Shown: positions 52,837-61,729, counted from the first letter of the stretch. The stretch is DNA of 64,000 nucleotides from Comamonas avium (GCF_014836675.1 NZ_JACSQK010000003.1:306763-370762), one strand, 5' to 3'. Translations and numbers: made by a program. The notes: generated by a model not told the origin, from the sequence alone.

Positions 52837-53386
52837 GGGTCAAGCTCGTCCATTCCGGGTGAATGAGAACAGGCGCATGGCGTGGCTAGGCGGTGTCTGT
52901 ACAGACGTACTGGGGCCGTAGCGGTGTGTATGCGCCCTTGCGGTTGCAAGAGGTTGATGCCGTGCGGAGGAGAGAGTGTGTGGTCTTACACCTTCCGCAC
53001 GGCGGCGGAAAGCATGGCCGTAACGCCACTGAGACTGATGAATGCCGTTGGAACACCATGGCTTTGCGCATGCTGGCGGCGCAAAACGCAGGCACGCGAC
53101 TGTGGCGCTGCGGTCAAGGCAGTGCGGCGCAGGGCGGTGGCGGATGGTGCAAGCGTGGAGTGCATGGTGGGCACACATTATCGGGGGCATTGCTTTTCAG
53201 CATGTTGCAGTGCGACATTCGCTTGCGTGGGGATACCTTGCCCCGCAGCAAGGCATACAGCTTTGGGTAACATCGGCTCCCCTGCGGGCGCGCGCGGTCA
53301 GCGCATCTACCTTTGCCCGGCACCTATTTGTTCGTGCAAGCCCACGCCTTTGAGCTGGTGGTCTTGTGCGAAGTGTTTCGAGAACC
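52837..53386. other. Intergenic region, about 550 bp, upstream of the Hsp70 locus
   Basis: Open frames run through this stretch on both strands, but none shows a recognisable domain, lipobox or membrane helix, and their codon content looks like antisense noise. I searched by eye for a sigma-32-type promoter (CTTGAA with CCCCAT-like -10) before the DUF2760 gene and found no good match. The divergent promoters of the beta-solenoid gene and the Hsp70 locus should lie here. Confidence 0.4.
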
Positions 53387-54058
53387 ATGTCCATGACATC
53401 CCACACCCCTTCCTCGTTTCTCAGTCGCATCGCTATTGCGATCGGCAGTTTCTTTGCCATCTTGGGCAATGGCCGCCTGGCCGCTGACGTGGCCCGCGTG
53501 CGCAATGGCGAAGCCCTGGCCGCCGATGTGGCACCTCAGGAAATCCGCGTTGAAGTGCCCGTCGAGAAAATTGTCGAAGTGCGCGTGGAAGTACCCGTAG
53601 AAAAGATCGTCGAGAAAACCGTGGAAAAACGGGTCGAGGTTCCCGTCGAAAAGCTGATCGAAAAAACCATTGAAGTGCCCACCAGCACTGCCGCGCTGCA
53701 ACTGCTGGGTCTGATGCAGCGCGAAGCGCGTTTTGTGGACTTCATTCAGGAAGACGTAGCCCCTTATACCGATGCCGAAATTGGTGCCGCAGCCCGCGTG
53801 GTGCACGAAGGCTGCCGCAAGGTGCTGCGTGAGCACTTCGCCATCCAGCCTGTGCGCGTGGAGGCAGAAGGCACTCGCGTGACGCTGGAGGCCGGCTTTG
53901 ACGCCGCCGCCGTGCGCCTGACTGGCAATGTGGTTGGGCAGGCACCGTTTACCGGCACCTTGGGCCACCGGGGCTGGCAGGTCACTGAGGTGAAGTTGCC
54001 CCAGCTGACCGACACGCAAGCGGCCAAGGTCATCGCGCAAGCCGAAGTGGAGCTGTAA
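53387..54058 (+). CDS. DUF2760 protein with membrane anchor and coiled-coil repeats
   Basis: This protein of 223 residues is the first gene of the Hsp70 locus. The start is ATG 53387, with 53393 as an alternative. An N-terminal hydrophobic helix (FLSRIAIAIGSFFAILGN) should anchor it. Next is a charged region of repeated VEVPVEKIVE-type units (residues about 55-95), likely an extended coiled coil or beta-rich stalk. The C-terminal DUF2760 domain (LLGLMQREARFVDFIQEDVAPY to AKVIAQAEVEL) fills the rest. Its stop is three bases before the Hsp70 gene start, so the two are translationally coupled. Function is unknown. It may tether the Hsp70 to the membrane. Confidence 0.8.
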   Translation: MSMTSHTPSSFLSRIAIAIGSFFAILGNGRLAADVARVRNGEALAADVAPQEIRVEVPVEKIVEVRVEVPVEKIVEKTVEKRVEVPVEKLIEKTIEVPTSTAALQLLGLMQREARFVDFIQEDVAPYTDAEIGAAARVVHEGCRKVLREHFAIQPVRVEAEGTRVTLEAGFDAAAVRLTGNVVGQAPFTGTLGHRGWQVTEVKLPQLTDTQAAKVIAQAEVEL

Positions 54059-54061
54059 ACC

Positions 54062-56047
54062 ATGAACATGTTTGCCTCGATTGCCGCTTCAGGCAACGCC
54101 GCCGCATCGTCTGCTGGATCTGTTGCAGATGCGCATACCGGCGCAGCCCATGCAAACCCAGCAAGCGCTAACAGCCAAAACGGCTTGCCAGCTGGCACAG
54201 CCCAATACAGCATTGGTATTGACCTTGGCACCACGCACTGCGCGCTGTCGTTTGTCGATAAAACCGCCAGTGATGGTGAAAAAGTCGTGCAAGGCGTGCT
54301 CAACGTGCCCCAGCTCACTGCGCCAGCCAGTGTGGAGGCCAAGCCCCTGTTGCCGTCATTTCTGTACCTGCCGCATGACAGTGAGCTGACCGAAGCCGAG
54401 CGCACCCTGCCCGGCGCACCCGCGGCCGGCTACATCACTGGTGAATTCGCCCGCACACGCGGCGCGGCCACGCCCATCCGCCTGGTCAGCAGCGCTAAAA
54501 GCTGGCTGTGCCACCCCGGTGTGGACCGCCGCGCTGGCATCTTGCCGCCTGACGCGCCAGAAGAAGTCAGCCGTATCTCGCCGCTGACAGCGTCGATTCG
54601 CTATCTGGAGCACCTGCGCTGGGCGTGGGAGCAAGCGCACCCCGAGGCCCCATTTGCGCAGCAAGACATTACCGTCACCATCCCTGCCTCGTTCGACCCT
54701 GCCGCACGCGAGCTGACGGCCGAGGCCTGCAAGGCAGCAGGTTTTCATCACCTGACCCTGCTGGAAGAACCCCAAGCCGCGCTGTACAGCTGGATTCAGG
54801 CCAGCGGCGGCGACTGGCGCAAGCAAGTCAAGCACGGTGATGTGATCCTGGTGGTGGACGTGGGTGGTGGCACCACCGACCTGTCGCTCATCGCCGTGCT
54901 GGAGCGCGATGGCAGTCTGGAGCTGCAGCGCATTGCCGTGGGCGAGCACATCTTGCTGGGCGGCGACAACATGGACCTGGCGCTGGCCTATGGCGTGGCC
55001 CGCAAGCTGGCCGCTGAGGGCAAGCAACTGGACGCATGGCAAACCCGCGCCCTCTCGCATGGCTGCCGCGCAGCCAAGGAGCAGTTGCTGGCCGACGACA
55101 CCTTGCAATCCGTGCCCGTGGTGGTGCCTAGCCGGGGCAGCAAGCTCATCGGTGGCTCCATCCGTACCGAAGTCACGCGCCAGGAAGTGCTGGCCATGCT
55201 GGTGGAGGGCTTCTTTCCCAAAGTGGCTGTCTCCGACAAGCCCCAAACCCGTGCTCGCGCTGCGCTTACACAGCTGGGCCTGCCGTATGCGCAAGACGCG
55301 GCAGTCACACGCCATCTGGCCGCCTTCCTCAGCCGCCAGGTGAATGCCCTGCAGGATATTGACGGCCTGAATGTCGATCAGGTGCAAGGCTCTACCTTCC
55401 TGCACCCGACGGCCATTTTGTTCAACGGCGGCGTGCTCAAGGCTCCGCAGATTGAGCAGCGCATTCTGGAAGTCATCAATGGCTGGCTGGACGACGAGGC
55501 CTGCGAGCCCGCCCGTTTGCTTGTCGGTGCCAATCTTGACCTGGCCGTGGCCCGTGGTGCAGCCTATTACGGCCACATCAGCACCACTGGCCGCGGTGTG
55601 CGCATCCGTGGCGGCACGGCGCAGTCGTACTACGTGGGCGTGGAATCGAACATGCCCGCCATTCCCGGCATGGAGCCACCCATGTCTGCCCTGTGTCTGG
55701 CACCGTTTGGCATGGAAGAGGGCACTGAGGTTGCGTTGAGCGACTTGGAGTTGGGCCTGGTGGTGGGCGAACCTGTGCGCTTGCGCTTCTTTGGCTCATC
55801 CGTGCGCCGTGCAGATGGGGTCGGCACCATGCTGGACTTCTGGGGCCCCGAAGAACTGGTGGAACTGCAGGAAATTGAGTTGAACCTGCCCGCTGCTGGC
55901 CGTGCTGCCGGAGAGGTTGTGCCTGTGACTTTGAAGGCACGGGTGACCGATATCGGGACGCTGCAATTGAATGCGGTTCCAGTCGGCGGCACAGACCGCT
56001 GGAAGGTGGAGTTTGATGTGCGTGCGGAGACTGCTGACGAGGCTTGA
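54062..56047 (+). CDS. Divergent Hsp70-family protein (HscC/DnaK-like)
   Basis: This protein of 661 residues belongs to the actin-like ATPase family. An Ala-rich, probably disordered extension of about 48 residues precedes phosphate-1 loop IGIDLGTTHCAL (DLGTT 54-58). Phosphate 2 is VVDVGGGTTDLSL (266-276). Connect 1 is GGDNMDLALA (300-309), and the adenosine motif region is LFNGGVLKAPQIEQRI with LLVGANLDLAVARGAA. A beta-rich C-terminal region (about 515-661) takes the place of the substrate domain, but the normal helical lid and EEVD-like tail are missing. No DnaJ or GrpE is encoded nearby. It is coupled to the DUF2760 gene and paralogous to the Hsp70 at 57564. The two share near-identical motifs such as SAKSWLxHxGVDRxAxILP. 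Confidence 0.88.
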   Translation: MNMFASIAASGNAAASSAGSVADAHTGAAHANPASANSQNGLPAGTAQYSIGIDLGTTHCALSFVDKTASDGEKVVQGVLNVPQLTAPASVEAKPLLPSFLYLPHDSELTEAERTLPGAPAAGYITGEFARTRGAATPIRLVSSAKSWLCHPGVDRRAGILPPDAPEEVSRISPLTASIRYLEHLRWAWEQAHPEAPFAQQDITVTIPASFDPAARELTAEACKAAGFHHLTLLEEPQAALYSWIQASGGDWRKQVKHGDVILVVDVGGGTTDLSLIAVLERDGSLELQRIAVGEHILLGGDNMDLALAYGVARKLAAEGKQLDAWQTRALSHGCRAAKEQLLADDTLQSVPVVVPSRGSKLIGGSIRTEVTRQEVLAMLVEGFFPKVAVSDKPQTRARAALTQLGLPYAQDAAVTRHLAAFLSRQVNALQDIDGLNVDQVQGSTFLHPTAILFNGGVLKAPQIEQRILEVINGWLDDEACEPARLLVGANLDLAVARGAAYYGHISTTGRGVRIRGGTAQSYYVGVESNMPAIPGMEPPMSALCLAPFGMEEGTEVALSDLELGLVVGEPVRLRFFGSSVRRADGVGTMLDFWGPEELVELQEIELNLPAAGRAAGEVVPVTLKARVTDIGTLQLNAVPVGGTDRWKVEFDVRAETADEA

Positions 56048-56094
56048 TCTTCCTCATCGCTTCAGCGGTTGAATCCAACGGTTGATGTGGTTGC

Positions 56095-56128
56095 AAAGCC
56101 TGCTGGCCGATGGTCAGTGGGCTTTTTT
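56095..56128 (+). terminator. Terminator after the first Hsp70 gene
   Basis: AAAGCC and GGGCTTT arms, with an inner CTGGCC/GGTCAG pairing around a short loop, are followed by six T residues. It separates the DUF2760-Hsp70 unit from the downstream Hsp70 gene, which must therefore have its own promoter. Confidence 0.7.
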
Positions 56129-56566
56129 GTTTGACGAGTTTTTTTTGGCCCTGACGCTTATGCAGCAAGCGAAAGTGGTTCAAATTCTTTAAAAGAGCAC
56201 ACCTGACAAAGCAGATAAAGCAGGCATGCATGCCGTGCCCTTGTACCCGTGCCGAGGCGCACAGAGCGCAGGGTGGGCATGTGTGCCAAGTAGCACGCAT
56301 GCATCGTCATCTAGCTTGCCGCAGTTGTTCGAGCGAAGCGGCCAAGCCGCGCAGCGTGTTCTGCGGCACCACCCTGTGAGTGAGCACCGCAGGTTGCCCG
56401 TAGCGCAGCGAAGGGACACGGGGAGCAGGGTGTGCTTCTTTGCTTAATTTCTTGCACAAGCAAGAAAGTAAGGCTGCGCCGGGGGCGACCCGGTCAGCAA
56501 GTTCAAGTTAAGAAAAGCAAGCCTTCGCCGCGCGATAAGTGGCCAGCACAAGCCAAGACGCGCCGC
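56129..56566. repeat. Non-coding region with dispersed-repeat-like sequence
   Basis: No supported gene. Around 56430-56500 the sequence TTTCTTGC-ACAA-GCAAGAAA (56448-56467, perfect 8-bp inverted repeat), followed by a GCGCCGGGGGCGACCCGG stretch, resembles a dispersed intergenic repeat found in many beta- and gammaproteobacterial genomes. Its conceptual translation contains the typical RLRRGRPGQQVQV tail often mis-called as protein. It lies between the terminator of the first Hsp70 gene and the 3' end of the minus-strand MarR gene. Confidence 0.45.
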
Positions 56567-57007
56567 TCAATTGGAGGGCGGTGTGCCGTGCGCTGCGCTT
56601 TGCAGCGTCTGCAGCAATTGCATGCGCAAGGCCTCGGGCCAATCACCCAGCAGTTCATTGGCTACTTGCTGCTGCACGGCTTGAAGCTGTGCCACCAGTT
56701 GCTGGCCTGCGGGGCTCAGGTGCAGGTGGCGTACCCGTTTGTCTGTCGTGCTGGGGGTGCGCGTGAGCCAGCCTTGCATCTCCAGGCTGGAGAGAATGCG
56801 TGTCATCTGGGCCTTGTCGGTGTGGCTGCGTTCGATCACATCTTTTTGCGTGATGCCCGGGTGGCGAGCGGTGTGCAGCAGCACGCGCGCTTCGTTCAGG
56901 GTGAGCTCAGGGTGGGAGGCCTCCAGATGGCTGCGCGTTCGGGTGCGGAACATGTGCAACAACTCATGCAGGTTTTCAAATATCTGGAGCGAAGATGAAG
57001 TGGTCAT
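56567..57007 (-). CDS. MarR-family transcriptional regulator
   Basis: This MarR-type regulator of 146 residues has a winged helix with the recognition helix in HPGITQKDVIERSHTDKAQMTRILSSLE. The wing RTPSTTDKRVRHLHLSPAGQQLV follows. It is divergent from the DUF2798 membrane-protein gene. Two similar dyads between them (57019-57033 and 57050-57064) are plausible operators. The pair is inserted between two Hsp70 genes that are usually thought of as one locus. The effector is unknown. Confidence 0.87.
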   Translation of the reverse strand: MTTSSSLQIFENLHELLHMFRTRTRSHLEASHPELTLNEARVLLHTARHPGITQKDVIERSHTDKAQMTRILSSLEMQGWLTRTPSTTDKRVRHLHLSPAGQQLVAQLQAVQQQVANELLGDWPEALRMQLLQTLQSAAHGTPPSN

Positions 57008-57018
57008 ACGTCACTTAA

Positions 57019-57064
57019 GTTGACAAAGTCAACCAATTAATTATTATTGATTGACTTTATCAAC
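57019..57064. promoter_or_regulatory. Twin MarR-type operators in the divergent promoter
   Basis: GTTGACAAAGTCAAC (57019-57033) is a perfect inverted repeat with a three-base centre. ATTGACTTTATCAAC (57050-57064), read on the other strand, matches it at 13 of 15 positions. Their centres are 31 bp apart, three helical turns, so two dimers could bind on the same face between the MarR and DUF2798 genes. Confidence 0.6.
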
Positions 57065-57117
57065 CATGTGCGTACCTGTCTACCTTGCGAGGCCAAGGGT
57101 GCGCTGTTATCTGAACG

Positions 57118-57390
57118 ATGAACACTTCTGAATCCCAACCTGTCTCTGCCCGTAAAAAATTGCACCGCCGCTACACGCCCATCGTTTTCTCGCTCTACAT
57201 GGCAGCCATCATGGCGCTGCTGATGTGCTCGACCATTGTGGCGGTGAACCATGGTTTGAGCGCTGGATACGTAGCGCAGGTGTTCAAGGCTTATGTGGTG
57301 GCCATGCCGGTTGCTTTTTTCTGTGTATTGATCGTGCGCCCGGTTGTGATGCGGCTGGTGGCCATGACGGTGGATATGCCCGGCCACTGA
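57118..57390 (+). CDS. DUF2798 small membrane protein
   Basis: This protein of 90 residues has two membrane helices (FSLYMAAIMALLMCSTIVAV and VVAMPVAFFCVLIVRPVVM), a basic N-terminal region (RKKLHRRYTP) and the family's hairpin arrangement with N or H residues between the helices. It matches DUF2798, often found beside MarR or TetR regulators. Control by the divergent MarR regulator is likely. No function is established. Confidence 0.82.
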   Translation: MNTSESQPVSARKKLHRRYTPIVFSLYMAAIMALLMCSTIVAVNHGLSAGYVAQVFKAYVVAMPVAFFCVLIVRPVVMRLVAMTVDMPGH

Positions 57391-57563
57391 TGCATGGTGG
57401 TTGCATGGGCCACGCTGCACGGTATGCCTGTAGCCGGTGCCCCCAGCGCCCGACGGCTTGTCTCAAAGGGATATTGCGGGGCGATCTTTGCCGTGGGTGA
57501 CGCAGTGCAAGGGGGCTTGCTACGATTCCAGCCTCTGTCGCGCACCGTTTGTATTGAGATTTC

Positions 57564-60497
57564 ATGCCCGTAGCCCCGCCGTCTCCTGCTTTCATTGTTG
57601 GTATTGATCTGGGCACCAGCCACACAGTGGTGGCCAGCGTGCCGCTGGGCGGATCGGCCAAAGACATTGCCCTGCTCCAGATCGCACAGCGCAGCACGGC
57701 GGGGGAAGTGCTGGCGCAGCCGCTGCTGCCTTCGGTGCGTTACCAGGCGGCACCCGGTGAGCTGGGTGATGCGTGGCAGTTGCCGTGGCCGCCTCAGGGG
57801 GCAGAAGCCGCCACCCCAGCCGTGATTGGTCGCTGGGCGCGTGATCTGGGCGCTGCTGTACCCATGCGACTGGTGGCCAGTGCCAAAAGCTGGCTCTCGC
57901 ACACGGGGGTAGATCGCACGGCCGCTATCTTGCCGTGGGGGGCGGGGGACGATGTGGCCAAGGTGTCGCCGCTGCAAGCCAGCGCTTCGTACCTGGCCCA
58001 TGTCAAAGCCGCGTGGGATGGGCAGCACCCCAGTGCACCGCTGCATCAGCAAACCGTGGTGCTCACCGTACCTGCCTCATTCGATGAGGGCGCGCGCGCA
58101 CTGACGCTGGAGGCCGCCAGTCTGGCCGGTCTGCAGCAGGTGCATTTGCTGGAAGAACCCAAGGCAGCCTTTCACGACTGGCTGTTGCTGCAAGGCGAGC
58201 AACTGGCCTCTCAACTGGCCGACAGCCGTCTGGTACTGGTGGTGGATGTGGGCGGCGGCACCACCGATTTGACACTGATTCGCGTGGAGGCTGCAGCCTC
58301 TGAGGGCGAACTGCCTGTGCTGACTCGCACTGCCGTAGGCGAGCACCTGATGCTGGGCGGCGACAACATGGATCTGGCGCTGGCGCACCAGCTGGAGCCC
58401 GCACTGGCGGGGGCAGGCCAGCGCTTGCCAGCGGCGCGTTTTGCGCAGCTGGTGCAGCGCTGCCGGATCGCCAAAGAGCAATTGCTGGCGCAGGATGCTC
58501 CCGGGCATGTCACGGTCACGCTGCTGGGGGGCGGCAGCCGTTTGCTGGCCCAGAGCCAGTCCGTCACGCTCACACAGGCGCAGGTGCAGCAATGGGTGGT
58601 GGAAGGTTTTTTACCGCCTGCTGCCATGACCGATCACCCCGCCAAACGCCAGGGCGCGTTGCGCGGCTTTGGTCTGCCGTACCCGGCAGACGCTGCCATC
58701 AGCCGCCATCTGGCGCAGTTTCTGGCGCAGCACGCAGCGGGCGCTTTGCCCGATACCGTGCTGCTCAATGGCGGTGTGTTTCACGCCCATGCGCTGGTAG
58801 AGCGCTTGACACAGCAGCTCAGCGACTGGCGCGGCAGTCCCGTGCGCGTGCTGCACAACCCGCATCCGGACTGGGCCGTGGCCCGGGGTGCTGCCGCCTA
58901 TGGGCTGGCGCGGGTGCAGGCAGAGCACGCAACGGCAGCCGATCGGCTGCCTGCATCCGAGCAGTCAGCACAAACAGCGGCCACAGCCATATTGCCGCAG
59001 ATTGGGGGCGGCTCGGCCCGCAGCTATGGGCTGCTCTTGCCCGGCAAGGCCGGGCAAGCTCCGGATATTCTTTGCTTGCTGCCCAGGGGCACGCCAGAGG
59101 GGGTGCGCATGGTGCTTTCGGGCCGCCGTTTTGCATTGCGGCTGGGGCAGGCGGTGCGCTTTGTGCTGCTGGCTAACAGCCAGCACAGTGCAACCATGCA
59201 GCCGGGGCAGTTGATCAAGCTGGAGGGCGAGGGCTGGGTGGAGCTGCCACCACTGTCCATGGTGCTGCCAGCGCCGCAAGGCCAGACCATGGCGCAGGTG
59301 GAAGTGCAGTTGCAAGCTTGCATGACCGAAGTGGGCACGCTGGAAGTGCGTTGCACCCGCATTCAAGACGGTGTGGCCGACCCAGCGCAGTCCTGGTTGC
59401 TGCCTTTTAGCGTGCGTGGTGCCGTGGGGCAGACGGCACAAGAAAACCCGGCGGCTGACGCTGATGCAGAAAACACTGCAGACCCAAAACACTCAAAAGG
59501 CCTGAAAACAGCCGACACCCTATTGCCCCAAGCAGTGGCGCAGCTGGACCGTATCTTTGGCACGCAAGCGCAAGCAGTCACGAGCAAAGAAGTGCGTCAG
59601 TTGCGCCAGTCGCTGGAGAAATTGCTGGGCGGACGCGAGGGCTGGGATGTGGGCCTGCTGCGGGCCCTGTTTGATGCGCTGCTGGCCCGTGCCAAGCGCC
59701 GCCGCCGCAGCGCAGACCATGAGCGTGTCTGGTTCAATCTGGCTGGCTGGTGCCTGCGCCCCGGTGTGGGGGCGCAGCTCGATAGCTGGCGGATTGCACA
59801 AGTGTGGTCACTGTACGAGCAGGGTCTGGGCCACGCCAAAGAGGCCGCCAACTGGACGGAGTGGTGGGTCTTTTGGCGCCGTGTGGCGGCCGGTCTGAAT
59901 GAAGAGCAGCAAATGCAGGTGCTGGAAGCCGTGGCCGGTGCCATGCAAAAGACTGTGCAGCAAACCACCCAGCGCAGCGTGGCAAGCGGTGGCGGTAAAG
60001 CCAGCTTGGGCAGCTATGACGACATGCTGCGCCTGTTTGCTGCCATGGAGGCTGTGCCGTGGTCCTACCGCCAGGAGATGGGGCAGTGGATGCTGCAGCG
60101 CCTCAAGCGCCCCGATGAATCCGTGCAGACCTGGTGGGCCATTGGGCGCGTGGCTGCACGCCAGCCGCTGGCTGCCAATGCGCATCTGGTCATGCCGCCA
60201 GCGGCTGCGCAAGAGTTTCTGGATGCCACGCTGCAGCAAGACTGGCGCAAGAACGAAACCGCCATGTTTGCGGCTGTACAGATTGCGCGCATGACGGGCG
60301 ACCGTGCACGCGATGTACCCGATGCGGTGCGTCAGCAGGTGCTGGAGAAAATGCGCGCTTCAGGTGCACCTGAACGCTGGGTGACGCTGCTCGAGCAGGT
60401 GGTGCAGATGCAGGCAGAAGACCAAAAACGCAGCCTGGGAGATAGCGTGCCACCAGGGCTGGTGTTGCTGCCACCGGGCAGCCGTGCGCCAGCGTAA
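57564..60497 (+). CDS. Hsp70-family protein with C-terminal DUF3731-type region
   Basis: This protein of 977 residues begins with Hsp70 phosphate-1 loop IVGIDLGTSHTVV (DLGTS 15-19). Phosphate 2 is VVDVGGGTTDLTL (226-238). GGDNMDLALAHQLEPAL and LNGGVFHAHALVERLTQQL follow, so the full nucleotide-binding domain is present. A beta-rich region to about 630 and a charged Ala/Asp/Lys linker separate it from a helical C-terminal region of about 320 residues (VAQLDRIFGTQAQAVTSKEV onwards, with GREGWDVGLLRALFDALLA and NLAGWCLRPGVGAQLDSWR). The C-terminal region resembles DUF3731, the module found on paired Hsp70 proteins. It has its own short 5' gap of 173 bp. It is a paralogue of the Hsp70 at 54062 and is expected to work with it. 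Confidence 0.85.
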   Translation: MPVAPPSPAFIVGIDLGTSHTVVASVPLGGSAKDIALLQIAQRSTAGEVLAQPLLPSVRYQAAPGELGDAWQLPWPPQGAEAATPAVIGRWARDLGAAVPMRLVASAKSWLSHTGVDRTAAILPWGAGDDVAKVSPLQASASYLAHVKAAWDGQHPSAPLHQQTVVLTVPASFDEGARALTLEAASLAGLQQVHLLEEPKAAFHDWLLLQGEQLASQLADSRLVLVVDVGGGTTDLTLIRVEAAASEGELPVLTRTAVGEHLMLGGDNMDLALAHQLEPALAGAGQRLPAARFAQLVQRCRIAKEQLLAQDAPGHVTVTLLGGGSRLLAQSQSVTLTQAQVQQWVVEGFLPPAAMTDHPAKRQGALRGFGLPYPADAAISRHLAQFLAQHAAGALPDTVLLNGGVFHAHALVERLTQQLSDWRGSPVRVLHNPHPDWAVARGAAAYGLARVQAEHATAADRLPASEQSAQTAATAILPQIGGGSARSYGLLLPGKAGQAPDILCLLPRGTPEGVRMVLSGRRFALRLGQAVRFVLLANSQHSATMQPGQLIKLEGEGWVELPPLSMVLPAPQGQTMAQVEVQLQACMTEVGTLEVRCTRIQDGVADPAQSWLLPFSVRGAVGQTAQENPAADADAENTADPKHSKGLKTADTLLPQAVAQLDRIFGTQAQAVTSKEVRQLRQSLEKLLGGREGWDVGLLRALFDALLARAKRRRRSADHERVWFNLAGWCLRPGVGAQLDSWRIAQVWSLYEQGLGHAKEAANWTEWWVFWRRVAAGLNEEQQMQVLEAVAGAMQKTVQQTTQRSVASGGGKASLGSYDDMLRLFAAMEAVPWSYRQEMGQWMLQRLKRPDESVQTWWAIGRVAARQPLAANAHLVMPPAAAQEFLDATLQQDWRKNETAMFAAVQIARMTGDRARDVPDAVRQQVLEKMRASGAPERWVTLLEQVVQMQAEDQKRSLGDSVPPGLVLLPPGSRAPA

Positions 60498-60526
60498 GCG
60501 CTGGTATTCAGTATTTTTTTGAACAT

Positions 60527-60551
60527 GGGCTGAGGAAATCAGCCCTCTTTT
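60527..60551 (+). terminator. Terminator after the second Hsp70 gene
   Basis: GGGCTGA and TCAGCCC form a 7-bp stem around GGAAA, followed by TCTTTT. It ends exactly where the next open frame has its first ATG (60552), which makes the later ATG at 60573 a more likely start for that gene. Confidence 0.75.
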
Positions 60552-60572
60552 ATGCACCAAGGTTGGCTGGGT

Positions 60573-61088
60573 ATGCGATGGTTTTTCGGGTGGCTGGGCT
60601 GTTTTTTTAGCCTGTTTCTGTACAGCAGTGCGGTCTACGGGCTGCTGCATGGAGTGCTGGGACAGACGCTGGTGTTTGGTGCCTTGTATCGCATGTTCAT
60701 GTACCACGAGGCCTATGCCTTTCAATACATTGCGTTGTTTTGTGCAGTGCATGCCTCGGTCGCTATGGCGGCCATCTATGGCCTGCCGCAAAGCCTGCGC
60801 AGTCACCGCTGGCTGCTGGCAGCAGGCACTTTGCTGGTGACCATCGCTGTGGCTTCTGTCCTGGGCGGTGTGCTCTGGAAAATCCATGACATGCTGGCGG
60901 GCTACTTTCCTTCTGGGCCAAGGCTGTGGCAAGACTTGCTGTGGGGCGCTGAAATGGGCTTTTATCTGGGCTGGCAGGTGCTGGCCATGTCGCAGCCCTA
61001 CAGCTTGCTGTGCCTGCTGGGCTTTGTGTGGGTCACGCTCAAGTGCAGCCAGCTGGCGCACGGGCCCCGCAGCGCGCATATGCTCTGA
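60573..61088 (+). CDS. Hypothetical integral membrane protein
   Basis: I do not recognise this family. From ATG 60573 (MRWFFGWLG) it has 171 residues. An ATG at 60552 adds seven residues but lies within the terminator tail. About four hydrophobic segments are visible (GCFFSLFLYSSAVYGLLH, FQYIALFCAVHASVAMAAIY, LLAAGTLLVTIAVASVLGG and a C-terminal YSLLCLLGFVWVTL). WQDLLWGAEMGFYLGWQVLAM is partly amphipathic. Its nearest neighbours are the Hsp70 gene upstream and a DUF2809 membrane protein downstream, with no clear functional link. Confidence 0.65.
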   Translation: MRWFFGWLGCFFSLFLYSSAVYGLLHGVLGQTLVFGALYRMFMYHEAYAFQYIALFCAVHASVAMAAIYGLPQSLRSHRWLLAAGTLLVTIAVASVLGGVLWKIHDMLAGYFPSGPRLWQDLLWGAEMGFYLGWQVLAMSQPYSLLCLLGFVWVTLKCSQLAHGPRSAHML

Positions 61089-61200
61089 CACCGCCTTGCC
61101 TGCAACCAGCCATTGGCCCACGTACTGGCAGCTATGCCTAGGCGCACTCGTGCTGTGGGGCATGGCTCGCCCCGTTGATCTGCTTTGAAATCTTGCTGTG

Positions 61201-61647
61201 ATGTCTGCTTCTAACTCCGTGCCCGTTTCCGTGTTTCGTTCCCGCTTGTGGCTGGCGCTGCTGGCGGTGCTGGTCATCGCTGTGGGACTGGCTTCGCGCC
61301 GTGGCTGGTCGCCGTTTCCTGCGGTGCTGGGCAATTACCCGGGCGACATGCTCTGGGCATGGCTGGTGTTCTTGTGCGTGGCCTGGCTGCGGCCCGCCAT
61401 GGCGCGCGGGCGGCTGGCTGCTGCTGCTTTGCTGATTGCGTTTGCAGTGGAGTTGCTGCAGCTGTACCAGGCACCGTGGATTCAGGCCGTGCGCGCCACC
61501 ACACCGGGTTATCTGGTGCTGGGCAATGGGTTTGATCCTCTGGATCTGCTGGCCTACGTGGCGGGCATAGGTCTGGGCGCATGGGTCGATGCATGCTGGC
61601 CCTGGGCGGTGCCGCGTACGGCTGCAGGGCAATCGATGCAGCCCTGA
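61201..61647 (+). CDS. DUF2809 membrane protein
   Basis: This protein of 148 residues has four hydrophobic helices. It carries the DUF2809 signature LGNYPGDMLWAWLVFLCVAW in the middle and FAVELLQLYQAPWI in the second half. GNGFDPLDLLAYVAGIGLGAWVD is near the end. These proteins are small inner-membrane proteins of unknown role, distantly VanZ-like in shape. ATG 61201 is used, and a GTG three bases upstream is in frame. It is transcribed alone. Confidence 0.82.
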   Translation: MSASNSVPVSVFRSRLWLALLAVLVIAVGLASRRGWSPFPAVLGNYPGDMLWAWLVFLCVAWLRPAMARGRLAAAALLIAFAVELLQLYQAPWIQAVRATTPGYLVLGNGFDPLDLLAYVAGIGLGAWVDACWPWAVPRTAAGQSMQP

Positions 61648-61729
61648 TCTGCGCTGGCCGCTTTGTGACAACGCTCTTGCTCGCACTGCCTAAAATTGGC
61701 GCGTCACAACACGCAGCGAGGGGATTGCA

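Noticed and set aside
53042-53353. Small open frame (about 103 codons) before the Hsp70 locus
   Set aside because: No start context, domain or compositional signal. Typical of chance frames in GC-rich DNA.
56432-56998. Plus-strand open frame opposite the MarR gene
   Set aside because: It is antisense to a well-supported MarR regulator. Its start lies in a dispersed-repeat sequence known to give spurious peptides.
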